Source: Trichobilharzia regenti
Lineage: Eukaryota > Platyhelminthes > Trematoda > Strigeidida > Schistosomatidae
Reading direction: 5' to 3'
NCBI GenBank assembly: GCA_944472135.2
Contig: OX235262.1
Location: 90,246,903 to 90,310,902 of the forward strand
DNA: 64,000 nucleotides
The notes under the pieces are model-generated. The model saw only the letters and a program-made list of their open reading frames with translations, was not told the DNA's origin and made no database searches. The first letter of the stretch is position 1. Every line of letters begins with the position of its first letter. Shown piece by piece: positions 33,678 through 44,668 of this stretch. A program made the position numbers and the translations under genes.

Positions 33678-35802
33678 ATGAGCTCTAACAGTCCTCCTTC
33701 AAGTATCACTAATACGCTAAATGACAGCAGACCACCAGCTAATGTCGAACCATACCGCCGGAAGAATTTTAGACTACGTAAGTTTATTAATCAATCTTCT
33801 TTGAGGATGCAGCGCTAGTCAATTTTGACTTAAGACGATATAAGTCAACATTCTATCGGCGTCTAAAAAAGTACAATCTGGATTAGAAGAAGCGTGTAGA
33901 AGGTAAGCTTGTCCTTTCATATTAATGTACACAGAATCATATGCGAAAATTCTTGAAAGTGAACCACAACCTGAAACGATGCCAGGAAACATGGTTACTC
34001 CCCAACAAATTATCGTTCCAGTTGATGTTCCTTGTAGTAGCATGGCCCCTCCACCGTCATTTGATGAACATTTACTGAATGAAAAACTGTCTGCAACAGA
34101 GGAAGCTGACCAAACCGAGTGCACTCCAGTGGATTCTGTTCGCAACGTCGTCTACAGATGCAAGCTGAATATAGCTACTACTCGTATTTTGCTGGAAGAA
34201 TTAAGGCCCCATCTTCCTGAACTGCTGACTGACCCTTGGACATTGATGAGGACTAGGGACTTTTTTGAAAGGAGAGCAGTTGGTCCTGGAATATATGTTC
34301 ACATTGGTCTTCGTCGTCAGATTTTATCTCGGTTACAAATTGTGAAATGTGAAGTCTCTGTGCCAATTGCTCTTCGGCTGAACATTGATGGTGCCCCAAT
34401 TTTCAACAACTCCAAATTACAGATGTGGCCAATACGATGGAAGTTACTTTTGTCGGGCTGTGACAAGGTATTCTTGGTAGGAGTCTACTGTGGTTCGTGT
34501 AAACCTTTAAGTATACACAGTTTTTTGAGGGACACTATCATCGAATTAGAAAACATTTGTGCCAATGGTGTCACATTACCCAACAATCATCGCGTAGACA
34601 TTGTACTTAAGGCCGTCATCTGTGACACACCAGCAAGAGCACTAGTTAAGCAAATAAGTGGTCACAATTCAACACAAGGATGCGATAAATGTGAGGCTTT
34701 ATGCCGTCGTGCTAATCATCGCATGGTTTATCCTACTACATGTGCTGCTTTAAGAACAGACATGTCTTTTCGCAACCAAACTTTCCCATGTCAGCATAAG
34801 GGTAAATCTCCTTTCGAGAGATTGCATGTAGACATGATCCCTATAGATAGCATGCATCTCATATACTTAGGTGTAGTTCGAAAGTTGATTGGCCTGTGGA
34901 AATCGATGGCCACATCTAGGGCAGATGGCATGCATACTACGATATTGAACACTGTTAACTGCAGACCACTCGGCTCACACAAGTTGACACCTTTTGAATT
35001 CCAGCGTAAGTGTCGAACATTAGACGACGTTGACCATTAGAAAGCGACGGAGTGTAGGCTTTTTCTTTTATATTTAGGAGTGGTATACCTTAAAGACGTA
35101 TTACCACCTTGCTTTTATGAGAACTTCTTCGATTTATTCTTGTCATGTTACATTTTAAGTCACCCGGCTTATTCTTCCTATTACCTAGATGACGTGAAGG
35201 GTTTATTATTGAAATTCGTTGGGAACTTTAGGTCATTATTTGGGGAGGAAAACATGGTATACAATATCCATGGATTACTTCATATTTGTGAGGACGTGAA
35301 ACAGCACGGACCACTGGACACTTTCTCATGTTTCCCATTTGAATCTAACATGCGTTTTCTCCTAACTTTAGTCAAAGGTCCCAATAACCCAGCAGTTCAG
35401 ATAGGTAAACGCATAGAAGAAAGATGGTTAGTCGAAGCTGATTCTGCAAAATCAGAGATAACACCTAATGTATCTGTAAATGTGTCTAAGCAGACTGCTA
35501 CGTTTGCCAACTTTAAAATAAGCTCATATCCTCCTGATAATTGCTTTGTGGTAAGCAATACACCAGGAGTGGTTTCAGAAATTGTAAGCGGAAATCAGTT
35601 TCGATTTCGAGCTTATAAGAATCCAAATAGCTTTTTTAAAAACCCACTAGATTCGAGGGATATTGGGATATATCAGGTAGATAACTTTGAGGTTGACACA
35701 AGTTTAAGGGCTTTCAGTGAAATTCGGGCGAAGTGCATTGGCTTAAGTTTTTTGCATAACTCCGTTATAATTTCCATATTGCACACCTCAAAATTGTCAT
35801 GA
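33678..35802 (+). pseudogene. CACTA transposase (tnp2/DUF4218 type), two nonsense codons
   Basis: The exons are 33678-33777, 33813-33902 and 33935-35802. The two introns are only 35 and 32 nt and the phases agree. Exon 1 has a basic end (YRRKNFRLR). Exon 2 encodes [20 protein letters not shown], followed by an in-frame TAG (33884). Exon 3 carries the tnp2-like core ([64 protein letters not shown]). A second TAG at 35038 is where relatives have Trp before KATE. The DUF4218-like part follows (FLLYLGVVYLKDVLP, YNIHGLLHICEDVKQHGPLD, FSCFPFE). Only these two point changes break it. It would cut and rejoin the element ends in the nucleus. Confidence 0.85.
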
Positions 35803-36585
35803 CTTAAAGAGTACTACAGTTTACAGTTTGCCACAGTTGACCGATATCAAGGATACAAACAAATCGTATTAACTTATGCAAACTGCGTTTACTATCGTTA
35901 TTCCATTCTCCTCCATTGTATATATAGATATATCTTGTTTCAGTGAAAACTTTTAAACCTGCATACTCCATGTGTACATGGTTTTCAGATTGATAATGCC
36001 TGTCAACTGTCATGTGCATTAAAAGACAGTATTTAATTATAAGATTCTTTTTATTGTTATATTACGGAATTGGCTTCAAGCTTTATTTATTTTCCCAAGT
36101 ATCCGTAATCCCTCAAACGAGTACTTGGGTTTTTTTAATGCGAAGTCAATATCCCTATATCTCCTAATGTGTACCTTATTATATATATTATTATTCTATG
36201 TATTATTATTGTATATATTATTATTAATATTAAATGGTGAGTTTACTTTTGCATTCATCTGCCTTCATTATAATGTGCGCACTTATCAATATACGTATTG
36301 CAAGACTTCCCTTCTTCCAGTGTACCTATTTTCCTATCTAATAGTCGTACATTATTTGCAGATAACTAAGAAGTTCCTGTTAGTCCAGTTACCTGTCCTG
36401 AATAAGATGTTGGTGGTTAGCGAGGTGGCGGTGGCTGGTGAATACTTGCTCCTGCCTCGCTCGTATTCATCTGCTGATGCCATTGCACATGCAGAGGTAG
36501 TTCAGGGTTCAAGTCCGACGGCCTACAAGTACACCCTTATGGGACGCTTCAGTAACGTCAAGTCTTTTATAATGTTCTTTTTCAG

Positions 36586-37715
36586 ATGATTTTGACCAGG
36601 CATTTGCATTGAAGACAGCAATTGAAGGTTTGCAAAGAACAACGGGTGACTCGTCATCTGAAAACACGGAGCCTGCAAGCCAATGCAGGGTAAACCGGTA
36701 AGCTATTATTCTTGACTCATCTTCCTAGTGTTTCAAAGCCGCCGAGAAAACTTTTGGAGAATGCTGCTACGTTGAACTACCCTTCTCGGTTGTTGGCTGA
36801 CACAGATTTTCAGTTGGAGACACCTCCTTTCCGAAAGCCACCCATTGCGGACAAAAATGAAAGGTATATTAAAGTTAACTTGAAAATTTCATTTCAGCTT
36901 GTCGTCTGTCCCTTCCACATCAAATGCCCACATTCCCTTTCCCGTGGATATGTAAGTTTAATTTAATTTAAAAATATTACTTGCAGGTGCCCATGCACTA
37001 ACGAGACAGGTACTTGTACATCTGGTTGCTGGAAAGAGATAAGGGCTTTACGTTCAAGCATAAACTCCTTCCAGGCACGAACGGAGTCACGTCTCGCTGA
37101 GCTTGAGGCTAAACTCTCGCTAGTCAACGTTGTCGACAGCATTGACAGTAATATCTCGTGTGTCAATTCCGTTCAAATTTTAAAGAGTTCTGGCAGACGG
37201 CAGTTAGACAGCGACGCCGTCATGTCATCGTTTGAGGCAAAACTGTCCCAAGACGAATATCGTCAGGATGTGTCGGCGGATCTTTCTAGTTTGGTTGACG
37301 GGGACGTGCAAACCTCCGTTGGTCGCATAATGAATGTCTTGCTGGAGCCGAACTACAGCTCGCATTTTTCATGGGCTGGCACCAAGGAAAAAAAGTTCAA
37401 GGACACGAAGACGTGTAACCTTGTGATACGTAGGTGAAATGTTTTCGTCGTTTTCTCTCTAGGAACTATTAGCAGTTTACATAAACTGGGTAATGCTGAC
37501 CGACGTACCACAGTGAAGGCTATCACGGCTTCAATTCAACGTTGGTTCCATAACAGTCGGGACAGACTGAAGTCGAGGATTAGAAGGCGACGGCGTTCCC
37601 CATTGGTAGGTCTTAATTTTTTCCAAATTTCATTTTTCAGATCACTGTCGACGTCAACAAAGAAAACCGACCCAACGCCGAAAGCACACGGATGACTTCT
37701 CCTGGTGATTTATAG
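36586..37715 (+). CDS. CACTA second gene: coiled coil plus DUF4806-like domain
   Basis: A six-exon model: 36586-36690, 36722-36865, 36899-36950, 36988-37430, 37462-37604 and 37641-37715. All have usable AG/GT borders, and the last ends in TAG after RMTSPGDL. The middle exon has a Cys cluster (CPCTNETGTC-SGC), then a heptad region (IRALRSSINSFQARTESRLAELEAKL), then HFSWAGTKEKKFKDTK, which resembles the DUF4806 core (SWKGxxxKxxFxxT). The fifth exon has SIQRWFHNSRDRLKSR and a basic end. The 5' exon and start codon are uncertain; an ATG-led frame at 36405 could contribute. By analogy with TnpA it may bind subterminal repeats (inference). Confidence 0.6.
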
Positions 37716-37944
37716 GATGTTCTACTTTAGAAAGTTATCTAAAGATTGTAAATTCTTTTGCCAAGATTATTAAATATATTTTCAATTAAAATCAACTTCT
37801 TTTTGTTAATGTGAGTCTTTGAGCTACTGCCAGTTTGTTCTTTTTTGAGACGACCTGTGTACGGAATAGATTTAACTCTGATTTAATTGTCGACCAATAG
37901 TTAAATGAGGAACCGTAGACACGTTATCCCAGGTCGCAGTTAGT

Positions 37945-38073
37945 CATATTAAGTTAGGGCGCATTGCAGACTTTTCGGGGCAGACTTAGGGACAGTGTCC
38001 CACGTAAGTAGATTTACCAGAAGCTTTTTGCCCCAAAAAGTCTGCAATGCGCCCGAAGAAAATGCTGGCTGGG
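37945..38073 (-). repeat. CACTA right terminal and subterminal repeats
   Basis: One direct unit (GGGCGCATTGCAGACTTTTC near 37957) is followed by the inverted terminal copy (TTTTTGCCCCAAAAAGTCTG, GCAATGCGCCCGAAGAAAAT, GCTGGCTGGG). These match the left end at 33043 in inverse. Confidence 0.8.
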
Positions 38074-39199
38074 AAGTTCAAAGTCGGTCTCATATACAAC
38101 TGAAAATGTCACAAATATGGTGTACTTACGAGTGAATTTAAAGTTTTATAGACTTTGAAACACTTTATGAATCATTTACTGACAATGATTGTTTATTCTG
38201 CATCTCTTATGTATCACGTCAGCACCTGTGCAAAAATGTTACCTTCCACAACTAATGCAATCATTTATAATTCCCGCGTGAAATTGACATATATTTTTTT
38301 CAATCACAGTTTAGATTTGACACTATATCTTAAGAATTATTCGGTCGAAAGCAGACCTCAAAAATTATCTATTTCCTTATTTGTACACTTCATTTTAATA
38401 TATAATATATATATTTCACATAAATTAAGCATTTACATGACTCACATACCGTTTGTACAGGCATGATCATATTTGACAAGTGCAGTCTGAAATTGAACAC
38501 TTTTATGAAATTAAAATTTGGAAAATGAATAGAAAACTTTACAAGAATAGAATATAAGCTTTTGGTTTAATTCTAAATTATAATATTTAATGCACTCATA
38601 GTGAGTCAGATTCATGCGGGAATTATGAAATTTTGCGTTAATGGAAGGTAAGAAGAGAGGTGATGTACATGTGCTGGAGTAAGCCACACTGGATCCAGAC
38701 CGTTATTTTTATCATTTTATCAATCAATAAGAGTTCGAAAGTTTATAAAAATCCACATCAGATGGTAAGTACAGCATTATATTAGTATTATCAGATAAAA
38801 GGGACAAATTGGTCGCAAAGTTAACTTTGCGATGTTGAACAGAATTCAGAATGGAATTTGTTCCGTTGTTCATCGTAAGTGCTAACAATATTCTGGATAC
38901 CGCTCAAGTAATACAAATGTAGAAAGCAGGATTACTGTTCATTAGCAGTGCTTCAGTGCAATACCTTCGAGAAGTGAAGAAAACAGAAGCAGCCAGCAGA
39001 TAATGATAATTTAAGTAAACAATATGCGATAACCGCAGTGTTTATTCTCCTTTTTTATTACTAGGAATTTCTAGTCATTGAGTTTTATAGCGTTACATAC
39101 TAACGGTTAGTTTAAGTTTATAGTAGTAAACAACAACTGAAGTATAGAATAACAATAATAAAAAAAAAGTAAAAATTAGGGCGAAACGAATTATGGTTT
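38074..39199. other. Interior of the long-TIR insert, non-coding
   Basis: AT-rich, without a supported frame. It lies between the right end of the CACTA element and the right inverted-repeat arm. Together with 32780-33042 it is all that remains of the interior of the outer insert. Confidence 0.4.
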
Positions 39200-39507
39200 T
39201 CACTCTCATATAGGGTAATGTTGGGAATAATAACTGAAGAAGTGAAATCCAAATGCCAAAGTACATAAGTTATCTAAAAGAAAAGAGGAAGTATAGTAAT
39301 ACTGATTTATGCTGTTGTTCTGATTTATACAGTTAGATGTCCTCCTGAAGTAGAGAAATCGTACCATGAGCGATTTTTTCAAAGAGTTTGTACGCAAGCT
39401 GTGACATACAGGCAGCATTTATTTTTTATTTTATTTATTAATAATTTTTTTTTGAAGTAATTCGTTCTCAGGAGCCTTAGCAGTATAGTGCATTCCCACA
39501 GATAAAT
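39200..39507 (-). repeat. Right long terminal inverted repeat
   Basis: The inverse partner of 32460-32780 (CTCAGGAGCCTTAGCA, then ATTCCCACAGATAA at the outer end). Between its outer end and the start of BEL reverse transcriptase at 39658 lie 150 bp of unassigned AT-rich sequence. Confidence 0.65.
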
Positions 39508-39657
39508 GTTTTAAATGTTTCTCTCACATTTACCAGTATTCAACGTATTTCTAAATTAACAAATCATATTATATATTCTATAAGTTCTAATAAGTGTACG
39601 TATGTTCATGCTTGTAAAAATGGCTGGTTTCTGTTTCAGAAATAAAATGTTATCATT

Positions 39658-42183
39658 ATGATTAGAAATATGTATGACAAGGAGTTTTGTGACCACGGTA
39701 TCCCACAGAAGTGTCGTTCTGTAGAAGACTTAAAAGCAGTTAAAATAGTTGAGGAGTCTTGTAAATACGAAAATGGGCGTTTCAGCGTTGGCCTACCATG
39801 GAGATTAAAAGATAGACAGTTAGTTTGTAATAGAGAAGTTGCTCCTAAGAGACTAATTTGTTTAAAGAAGAAGTTTCTGATGGATGCAGACCTCTGGGCC
39901 AAATATAAAGATGTCGTCGACAAACACGTAATGAAGGGTTACGTTGAAAAACTAGTTGATCAGAGTGAGCCAGGGAGGTGGTATTTGCCCCATCATCCCG
40001 TCTTTAACCCGAGGAAGCCAGGTAAACTCCGTGTGGAGTTTGACTGTTCTGCGGAACATAAAAGAGTCTCTTTGAATGATAATCTGTATAGTGACCCAGA
40101 TTGCGTGAGCTCATTAGTTGGCCTGATGTTAAGATTCAGAAAGTTTACAGTTGCTGTCGCGGCGGATATTGAGGAAATGTTCCTTCAGGTGAAGGTGCCA
40201 GAGAGTGACAGAGATCACTTGAGGTTTTTGTGGTTTGATGACGGTCCTTGTGGTAAGGTGTCAGAATATAGGATGACAGTGCATCCATTTGGTGCCACAT
40301 CCTCCCCATTTTGTGCTAATTTCGCTCTGCAAAATGCAGTTTCCACATTTGGTTCTAATGATCTACTGGACGTCATAGATTGTTGCTTCTACGTGGATGA
40401 TTATTTAGCCTCCTTCGATGATGATAAGTCTGCAGTTAGATTTGCAACAAGCATCACTGAAGTGTTAGCTAAGGCCGGCTTTCGTCTAACTAAGTGGGTC
40501 TCGAACAGTCTAGACGTTTCGAAGCATATAGTTCCAGAAGACAGAGCACCTACTGTACGAGATTTGACTGTTGATACTCTACCAGTCGAACGCACATTAG
40601 GTATGCGATGGGATGTGAACCCTGATACCTTTGGATTTAGTGTTGGTGATATTGATAAGCCAGTTACTCGGAGAGGCGTGCTCTCTGTGTTGTCGTCCGT
40701 GTTTGACCCACTTGGATTAGTAGCACCTTATCTACTTCCGGCTAGGAGGTTATTTCAAGAGACATGCAGGAGAGGGTTACAGTGGGATGACCCATTAAGT
40801 GAGAGAAACAGTGAAGAGTGGAAGGGGTGGGTTAATAGTTTAAGAACGCTGGATCTACATTCCGTCTCACGTCCACTTAAGCCATCGAGAAATCACGGTA
40901 TAATTGACTTCCATGTTTTTTCTGATGCCTTTGAGGTTGGATTTGGAGCAGCCGTTTACATCAGAACCACCTCAAGGAATGATGTAGATGTTCGCCTAGT
41001 GATGGGTAAATCTAGAGTTGCACCTCTAAAGACGGTTTCGATTCCGAGGTTAGAACTCACAGCGGCCCTGCTAGCTGCGCAGTTATTCACAACGGTGTGT
41101 AGAGAGTTGGATTACCCCAAGCATCCCGTAACGTTTTGGACTGATTCGATGTCTGCGATATATTATATACGCAACGAGTCAGCAAGATATGCATGTTTTG
41201 TAGCTAACAGAGTATCTCAAATTCAAGAACTAACAACTGTTGAGCAGTGGAGGTACGTACCGTCTGGAAAAAATCCAGCTGATCTAGCCTCGCGAGGAGT
41301 TACTGATATGAATGTTGTTAAAAATAAGTGGTGGAAAGGTCCGGAGTTCTTGCTAAGGGCTGATAGTATGTGGCCTAGTAGAGAAGATGAACCACCGATA
41401 AACGAGTGTGCCTTGGAGTTTAAGACAAGTGTCAGTTTAACATCTACTCAAGAAAGACATTCAGGTTTAAATCCACTTTTTAAATATTCTTCTTCTTGGT
41501 ACAAACTACTGAAAGCTGTTGCGTGGTTGACACGACATGTTACGTATTTAAAGGTCATGCATCTTGCGGGATACGAAAATATGAATGTGGGACCTTTGAG
41601 AGTCGAAGATATTAGAAATGCGGAGTTAGCGATTTTCAGGGATGCTCAGTGGGAAGCATGGGGTGAGATTACCAAGGAGGATAGTCCTGATTTCGCAGAT
41701 TTCAAGGCGCGGTTAGATAGATTATCTCCGATAGTTTCCGAAGAGGTCGCTGGAGATCGTGGACGTCTACAAATGTTAGAATCGTCATATGAGACCCGTC
41801 GTCCGGCTTTATTACCTTGCTACCATCCAGTCACTGATCTCATTATAAGACACTACCATGTTCTTGAAGGTCATTTGGGTACTTCGCAAGTACTATCAAG
41901 TATTCGATGTGGGCTTTGGATAATGAATGGAGGTACTGCTGTCCGTAAAATAATTGATAAGTGCATGGAATGTAAACTCCGAAACGCTCGTCCAGCACAG
42001 CAGATGATGGCACCACTCCCAGCGTGGCAAGTTTCTGAAGGGAATTATCCATTCGAGTATTTCGGAGCGGATTTGTTCGGAACTTTTGTAGTGAAGAGAG
42101 GCAGAACACTTTGTAAAAGATATGGGTGTTTATTCACCTGTTTGAAAATACAGCTGTACATAATGAGATGGTTCATACGTTAA
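39658..42183 (+). CDS. BEL/Pao pol: reverse transcriptase, RNase H, integrase N-terminus
   Basis: An open frame of 841 codons. The lead-in ENGRFSVGLPWRLKDR (about residue 40) is typical of BEL/Pao. RT follows: PVFNPRKPGKLRVEFDC, AADIEEMFLQVKVPE with the first Asp, PFGATSSPFCANFAL, and YVDDYLAS as catalytic box (about residue 247). RNase H is seen from FHVFSDAFEVGFGAAVY, IPRLELTAALLAAQL, FWTDSMSAIYYI to PSGKNPADLASRG. The linker MNVGPLRVEDIRNAELA and the integrase zinc part (HYHVLEGHLGTSQVL, CMECKLRNARP) come next, then FGADLFG with the first integrase Asp. A frame break near 42145 ends it. No start codon is expected: it was part of a gag-pro-pol frame split by inserts. Confidence 0.92.
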   Translation: MIRNMYDKEFCDHGIPQKCRSVEDLKAVKIVEESCKYENGRFSVGLPWRLKDRQLVCNREVAPKRLICLKKKFLMDADLWAKYKDVVDKHVMKGYVEKLVDQSEPGRWYLPHHPVFNPRKPGKLRVEFDCSAEHKRVSLNDNLYSDPDCVSSLVGLMLRFRKFTVAVAADIEEMFLQVKVPESDRDHLRFLWFDDGPCGKVSEYRMTVHPFGATSSPFCANFALQNAVSTFGSNDLLDVIDCCFYVDDYLASFDDDKSAVRFATSITEVLAKAGFRLTKWVSNSLDVSKHIVPEDRAPTVRDLTVDTLPVERTLGMRWDVNPDTFGFSVGDIDKPVTRRGVLSVLSSVFDPLGLVAPYLLPARRLFQETCRRGLQWDDPLSERNSEEWKGWVNSLRTLDLHSVSRPLKPSRNHGIIDFHVFSDAFEVGFGAAVYIRTTSRNDVDVRLVMGKSRVAPLKTVSIPRLELTAALLAAQLFTTVCRELDYPKHPVTFWTDSMSAIYYIRNESARYACFVANRVSQIQELTTVEQWRYVPSGKNPADLASRGVTDMNVVKNKWWKGPEFLLRADSMWPSREDEPPINECALEFKTSVSLTSTQERHSGLNPLFKYSSSWYKLLKAVAWLTRHVTYLKVMHLAGYENMNVGPLRVEDIRNAELAIFRDAQWEAWGEITKEDSPDFADFKARLDRLSPIVSEEVAGDRGRLQMLESSYETRRPALLPCYHPVTDLIIRHYHVLEGHLGTSQVLSSIRCGLWIMNGGTAVRKIIDKCMECKLRNARPAQQMMAPLPAWQVSEGNYPFEYFGADLFGTFVVKRGRTLCKRYGCLFTCLKIQLYIMRWFIR

Positions 42184-42945
42184 CTAATAATTCATTCGTG
42201 CTAGTATTACGTGGATTTATAAATCGCCAAGTTGCACCGAAGATGATGTTCAGCGACAGAGGGACTAATTTTGTTGGCTGTCACGCCGAGCTCAAAGAGT
42301 ATTCCGAAGGTCCCAAAACGAGAGTTCATGAATAGTTACTGAAAAGAAACATCGAGTGGCACTTCAACCCACAATATGCTAGCCATACAGGTGGGCTATG
42401 GGAATGACTTATAGGAATTATCAAGCGTATTTTAAGCTCCATAATTAAAAGTTAGGGTTTGAATGACGAAACGTTGGAAACATTCATATGTGAAGCTGAA
42501 CGAATACTAAATGACCGGCTGCTATTACCTGTGAGGGATGACGTCAAGGATTTCGATGTGTTAACCCCAAATAAATTATTGTTATTGAGAGGCAACCCTG
42601 GCATAGAGGATTTGAGAGCGGAACGAACACCTACGATTAAAAGATGGAAACAAGCTAGGCTTATGAAAGATACCTTTTGGAAAAGATGGTTAAGGAGTAT
42701 GTTCTAACACTGCAAACCAGAGACCAATGGAAAAAGTTGTGCAGAAACTTAACGGTTGGTGATTTAGTCTAAGCAGCAGATAAATATGCCGCAGGTCGAT
42801 GGCCTTTGGAAGTGGTAGAAAGGCTACTCTGTAGTGGTGATGGGTTGTTGAGGACGGTTGAGGTGAGAACAAGTTGTGATATGTTGGTGCAATATATTAG
42901 GAAACTGTGTCCGCTGGAAGATGCTGAGAGTCGAAAGTCAGAGTA
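42145..42945 (+). pseudogene. BEL/Pao integrase core and C-terminus, broken
   Basis: It continues the pol after a frameshift: AVHNEMVHTLTNNSFVLVL, MFSDRGTNFVG with the second Asp, then a stop in HE-LLKRNIEWHFNP, and ASHTGGLWE, where the catalytic Glu region should lie, followed by another stop. The tail ETFICEAERILNDRLL (the usual E-x-ILN-RPL block) and LLLLRGNPGIED is open again at 42459-42707, with more stops to 42945. Three or more lesions make it non-functional. Confidence 0.85.
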
Positions 42946-42969
42946 GGAACCATTTGCCGATTTTCCAAC

Positions 42970-43315
42970 CTAGGGCGTCAACCTGAGAAGGGTTGTAGGC
43001 ATAATGCTGTGAGTACTACAATTCTTCAAGGTCAGTACGTCGAAGCGCAGTCCATCGTACTTGGTGTGTGATTTTGTACACATGTTCATGTTGTACATAC
43101 TGAATTGGTATCATCTCTCATCTATCTGTTGGTTAATTTTGTTTGTGTCCGGACGTCTTCCACTTGGATCATCAACCTGAAAAGGAGCGTAGGCGTACTG
43201 CTGTAAGTCCTAAAGTTCTTCAAGGGTAGCTCGTCAAGGGAGAATCCAAAACATTTGGTGTATTTATTGTACATATGTTTGTAATAAATAATTGTGTGGG
43301 TTCCAATTAATGTTT
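42970..43315 (+). repeat. Two tandem ~192-bp units, BEL 3' region (family 2)
   Basis: Units near 42976 and 43170 match the first two of the three units in the non-autonomous elements (GTCAACCTGAGAAGGGTTGT..., TTTGTGTCCGGACGTCTTCC). The second unit runs straight into the LTR at 43316. This shows the non-autonomous element came from a relative of this BEL. Confidence 0.85.
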
Positions 43316-43655
43316 TGTCAATGTAGTTGAAGATCGAACGATCAATTCATGGTTGTTTGCTGGAACCCAACTCCTTCATATATTCGCGGGAGTCATCGTC
43401 TCATCGTTCGCTGTTCGGTGGAAGAGAGAAAACTATCGTGATTTACTGTTATAACATTTATTCTTAGACCTTGTGTATAATAGCAATAATGTTGGTTACG
43501 TATTGGCGTAAGAACAAAGGATCCTCGAGTCACCAATCTGTGTTCTGGTTTTTCGCGTTGGTTATTACAAATCGTTTCTGAAAGTCTTCGAGGGACAGCG
43601 TGAGGTCCAGAGTAGTAAGAGCTGGACATTGACAGTTTCTGAGAGTTGGCTGACA
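43316..43655 (+). repeat. 3' LTR of pol-bearing BEL/Pao (family 2)
   Basis: A 340-bp LTR starting TGTCAATGTAGTTGAAGATC and ending GAGTTGGCTGACA. It is the partner of the truncated LTR at 27503-27680. The following pentamer GAGGC has no identified twin because the 5' end of the element is lost. Confidence 0.85.
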
Positions 43656-44668
43656 GAGGCGATATTTTAGAGATTCCTGATGTTATTGTGTGAAAGGTGC
43701 TATAGGCTGTTTCATGGTCTTGATGGGTTCTTGCGTCAACTGCTTATGTTTTTTGAATTCGTTTTCCATTGAAATTTAAAGGTTTTTGGATGTTTTGCTT
43801 ATTTTGTAGCGTGTGTGTCAGTTTTCGCCACTGGATGCTACTATTAAGTTTATTTTTAGTCTGGAGTTCCCAGTTGTTATGTTGGTACCCGACCTAACTA
43901 TAGTTCTGAGTTAAATCTCACTAATTCTGAGATAATTATAACATTCTATAGTGAGTAAATTCTGTTCTGAAATGGGTTCTTTAATGGCACAGACTAAAAC
44001 TCAGTGCTGGTTTTCAGCATGATGGATACTGATTCAGCACCATGTTCTTCTTCCAGGTTTACCATAAAAAGGCATTGCCGAAGAATAGGTTAGAATAAGT
44101 TTAGAATTGTTGTAAGATTCGATTTGCTACGGTATAAGTGATAAATCGTATTAGTCACCGTTACTCAGGGTATGCTTTGAACTAGAAAACTTAGGCTGAT
44201 AAAACATAGTAAACAAGGCACAGATCAGTGCAATTTCTAACTGACTTCCAATGCGTTCCCATTACGAAACCATTAACCATAGTATGCTTTAAACTGTAAT
44301 TCTAAGGCATTTAAAGTGAAAGGTAGTGTAACAGCAGTTTAAACATGCATGTTTACATTATGAATACTTACGAAAACAATAAGGTAATACAAACGTTTTC
44401 ACAAAAGTAAGCGATTAACAGGGGGACGATGTAATCTTAAAGTTGTTTTTGGTTCATTTACTAGCAAACTGTCCAACCTTCTGGTGAACTCTGTTATTTC
44501 TCATAGTGCGTCATCCGGATTTCTTTGGTTCTTGCTGATAAGACGACACCTTAACCATTCATAAGCATTTCGAAACGCAATTATTGGTGCCGGTGTTAGG
44601 CGAACGGCTCGCGGAATGTTGTACGTTGCTATACCAATGTGTCCACCTCTCGCTGTCTCTCAGAATAT
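43656..44668. other. Non-coding stretch
   Basis: No feature supported between the BEL LTR and the MULE remnant. Confidence 0.4.

Larger units (their letters stand above)
33043..38073 (+). mobile_element. CACTA (EnSpm-type) DNA transposon
   Basis: A 5.03-kb element with imperfect terminal inverted repeats of about 43 bp: CCCAGCTAGCATTTTTTTCG at the left, the inverse of CCCAGCCAGCATTTTCTTCG at the right, both continuing GGCGCATTGCAGACTTTTTGG. Dinucleotide AA flanks both ends, which fits a 2-bp target duplication but is weak evidence. Subterminal repeats lie near both ends. It carries two plus-strand genes: a tnp2/DUF4218-type transposase (33678-35802) and a coiled-coil gene (36586-37715). The schistosome CACTA element SmTRC1 is the obvious known relative (family knowledge). 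Confidence 0.85.

Noticed and set aside
36405..36589. tRNA-like or exon sequence inside the CACTA element
   Set aside because: A box B-like GGGTTCAAGTCC is present without a convincing box A. It could be the first exon of the second gene, but the border is unclear.
39636..39923. Minus-strand ORFs opposite BEL pol
   Set aside because: Shadows of the strongly supported pol frame.
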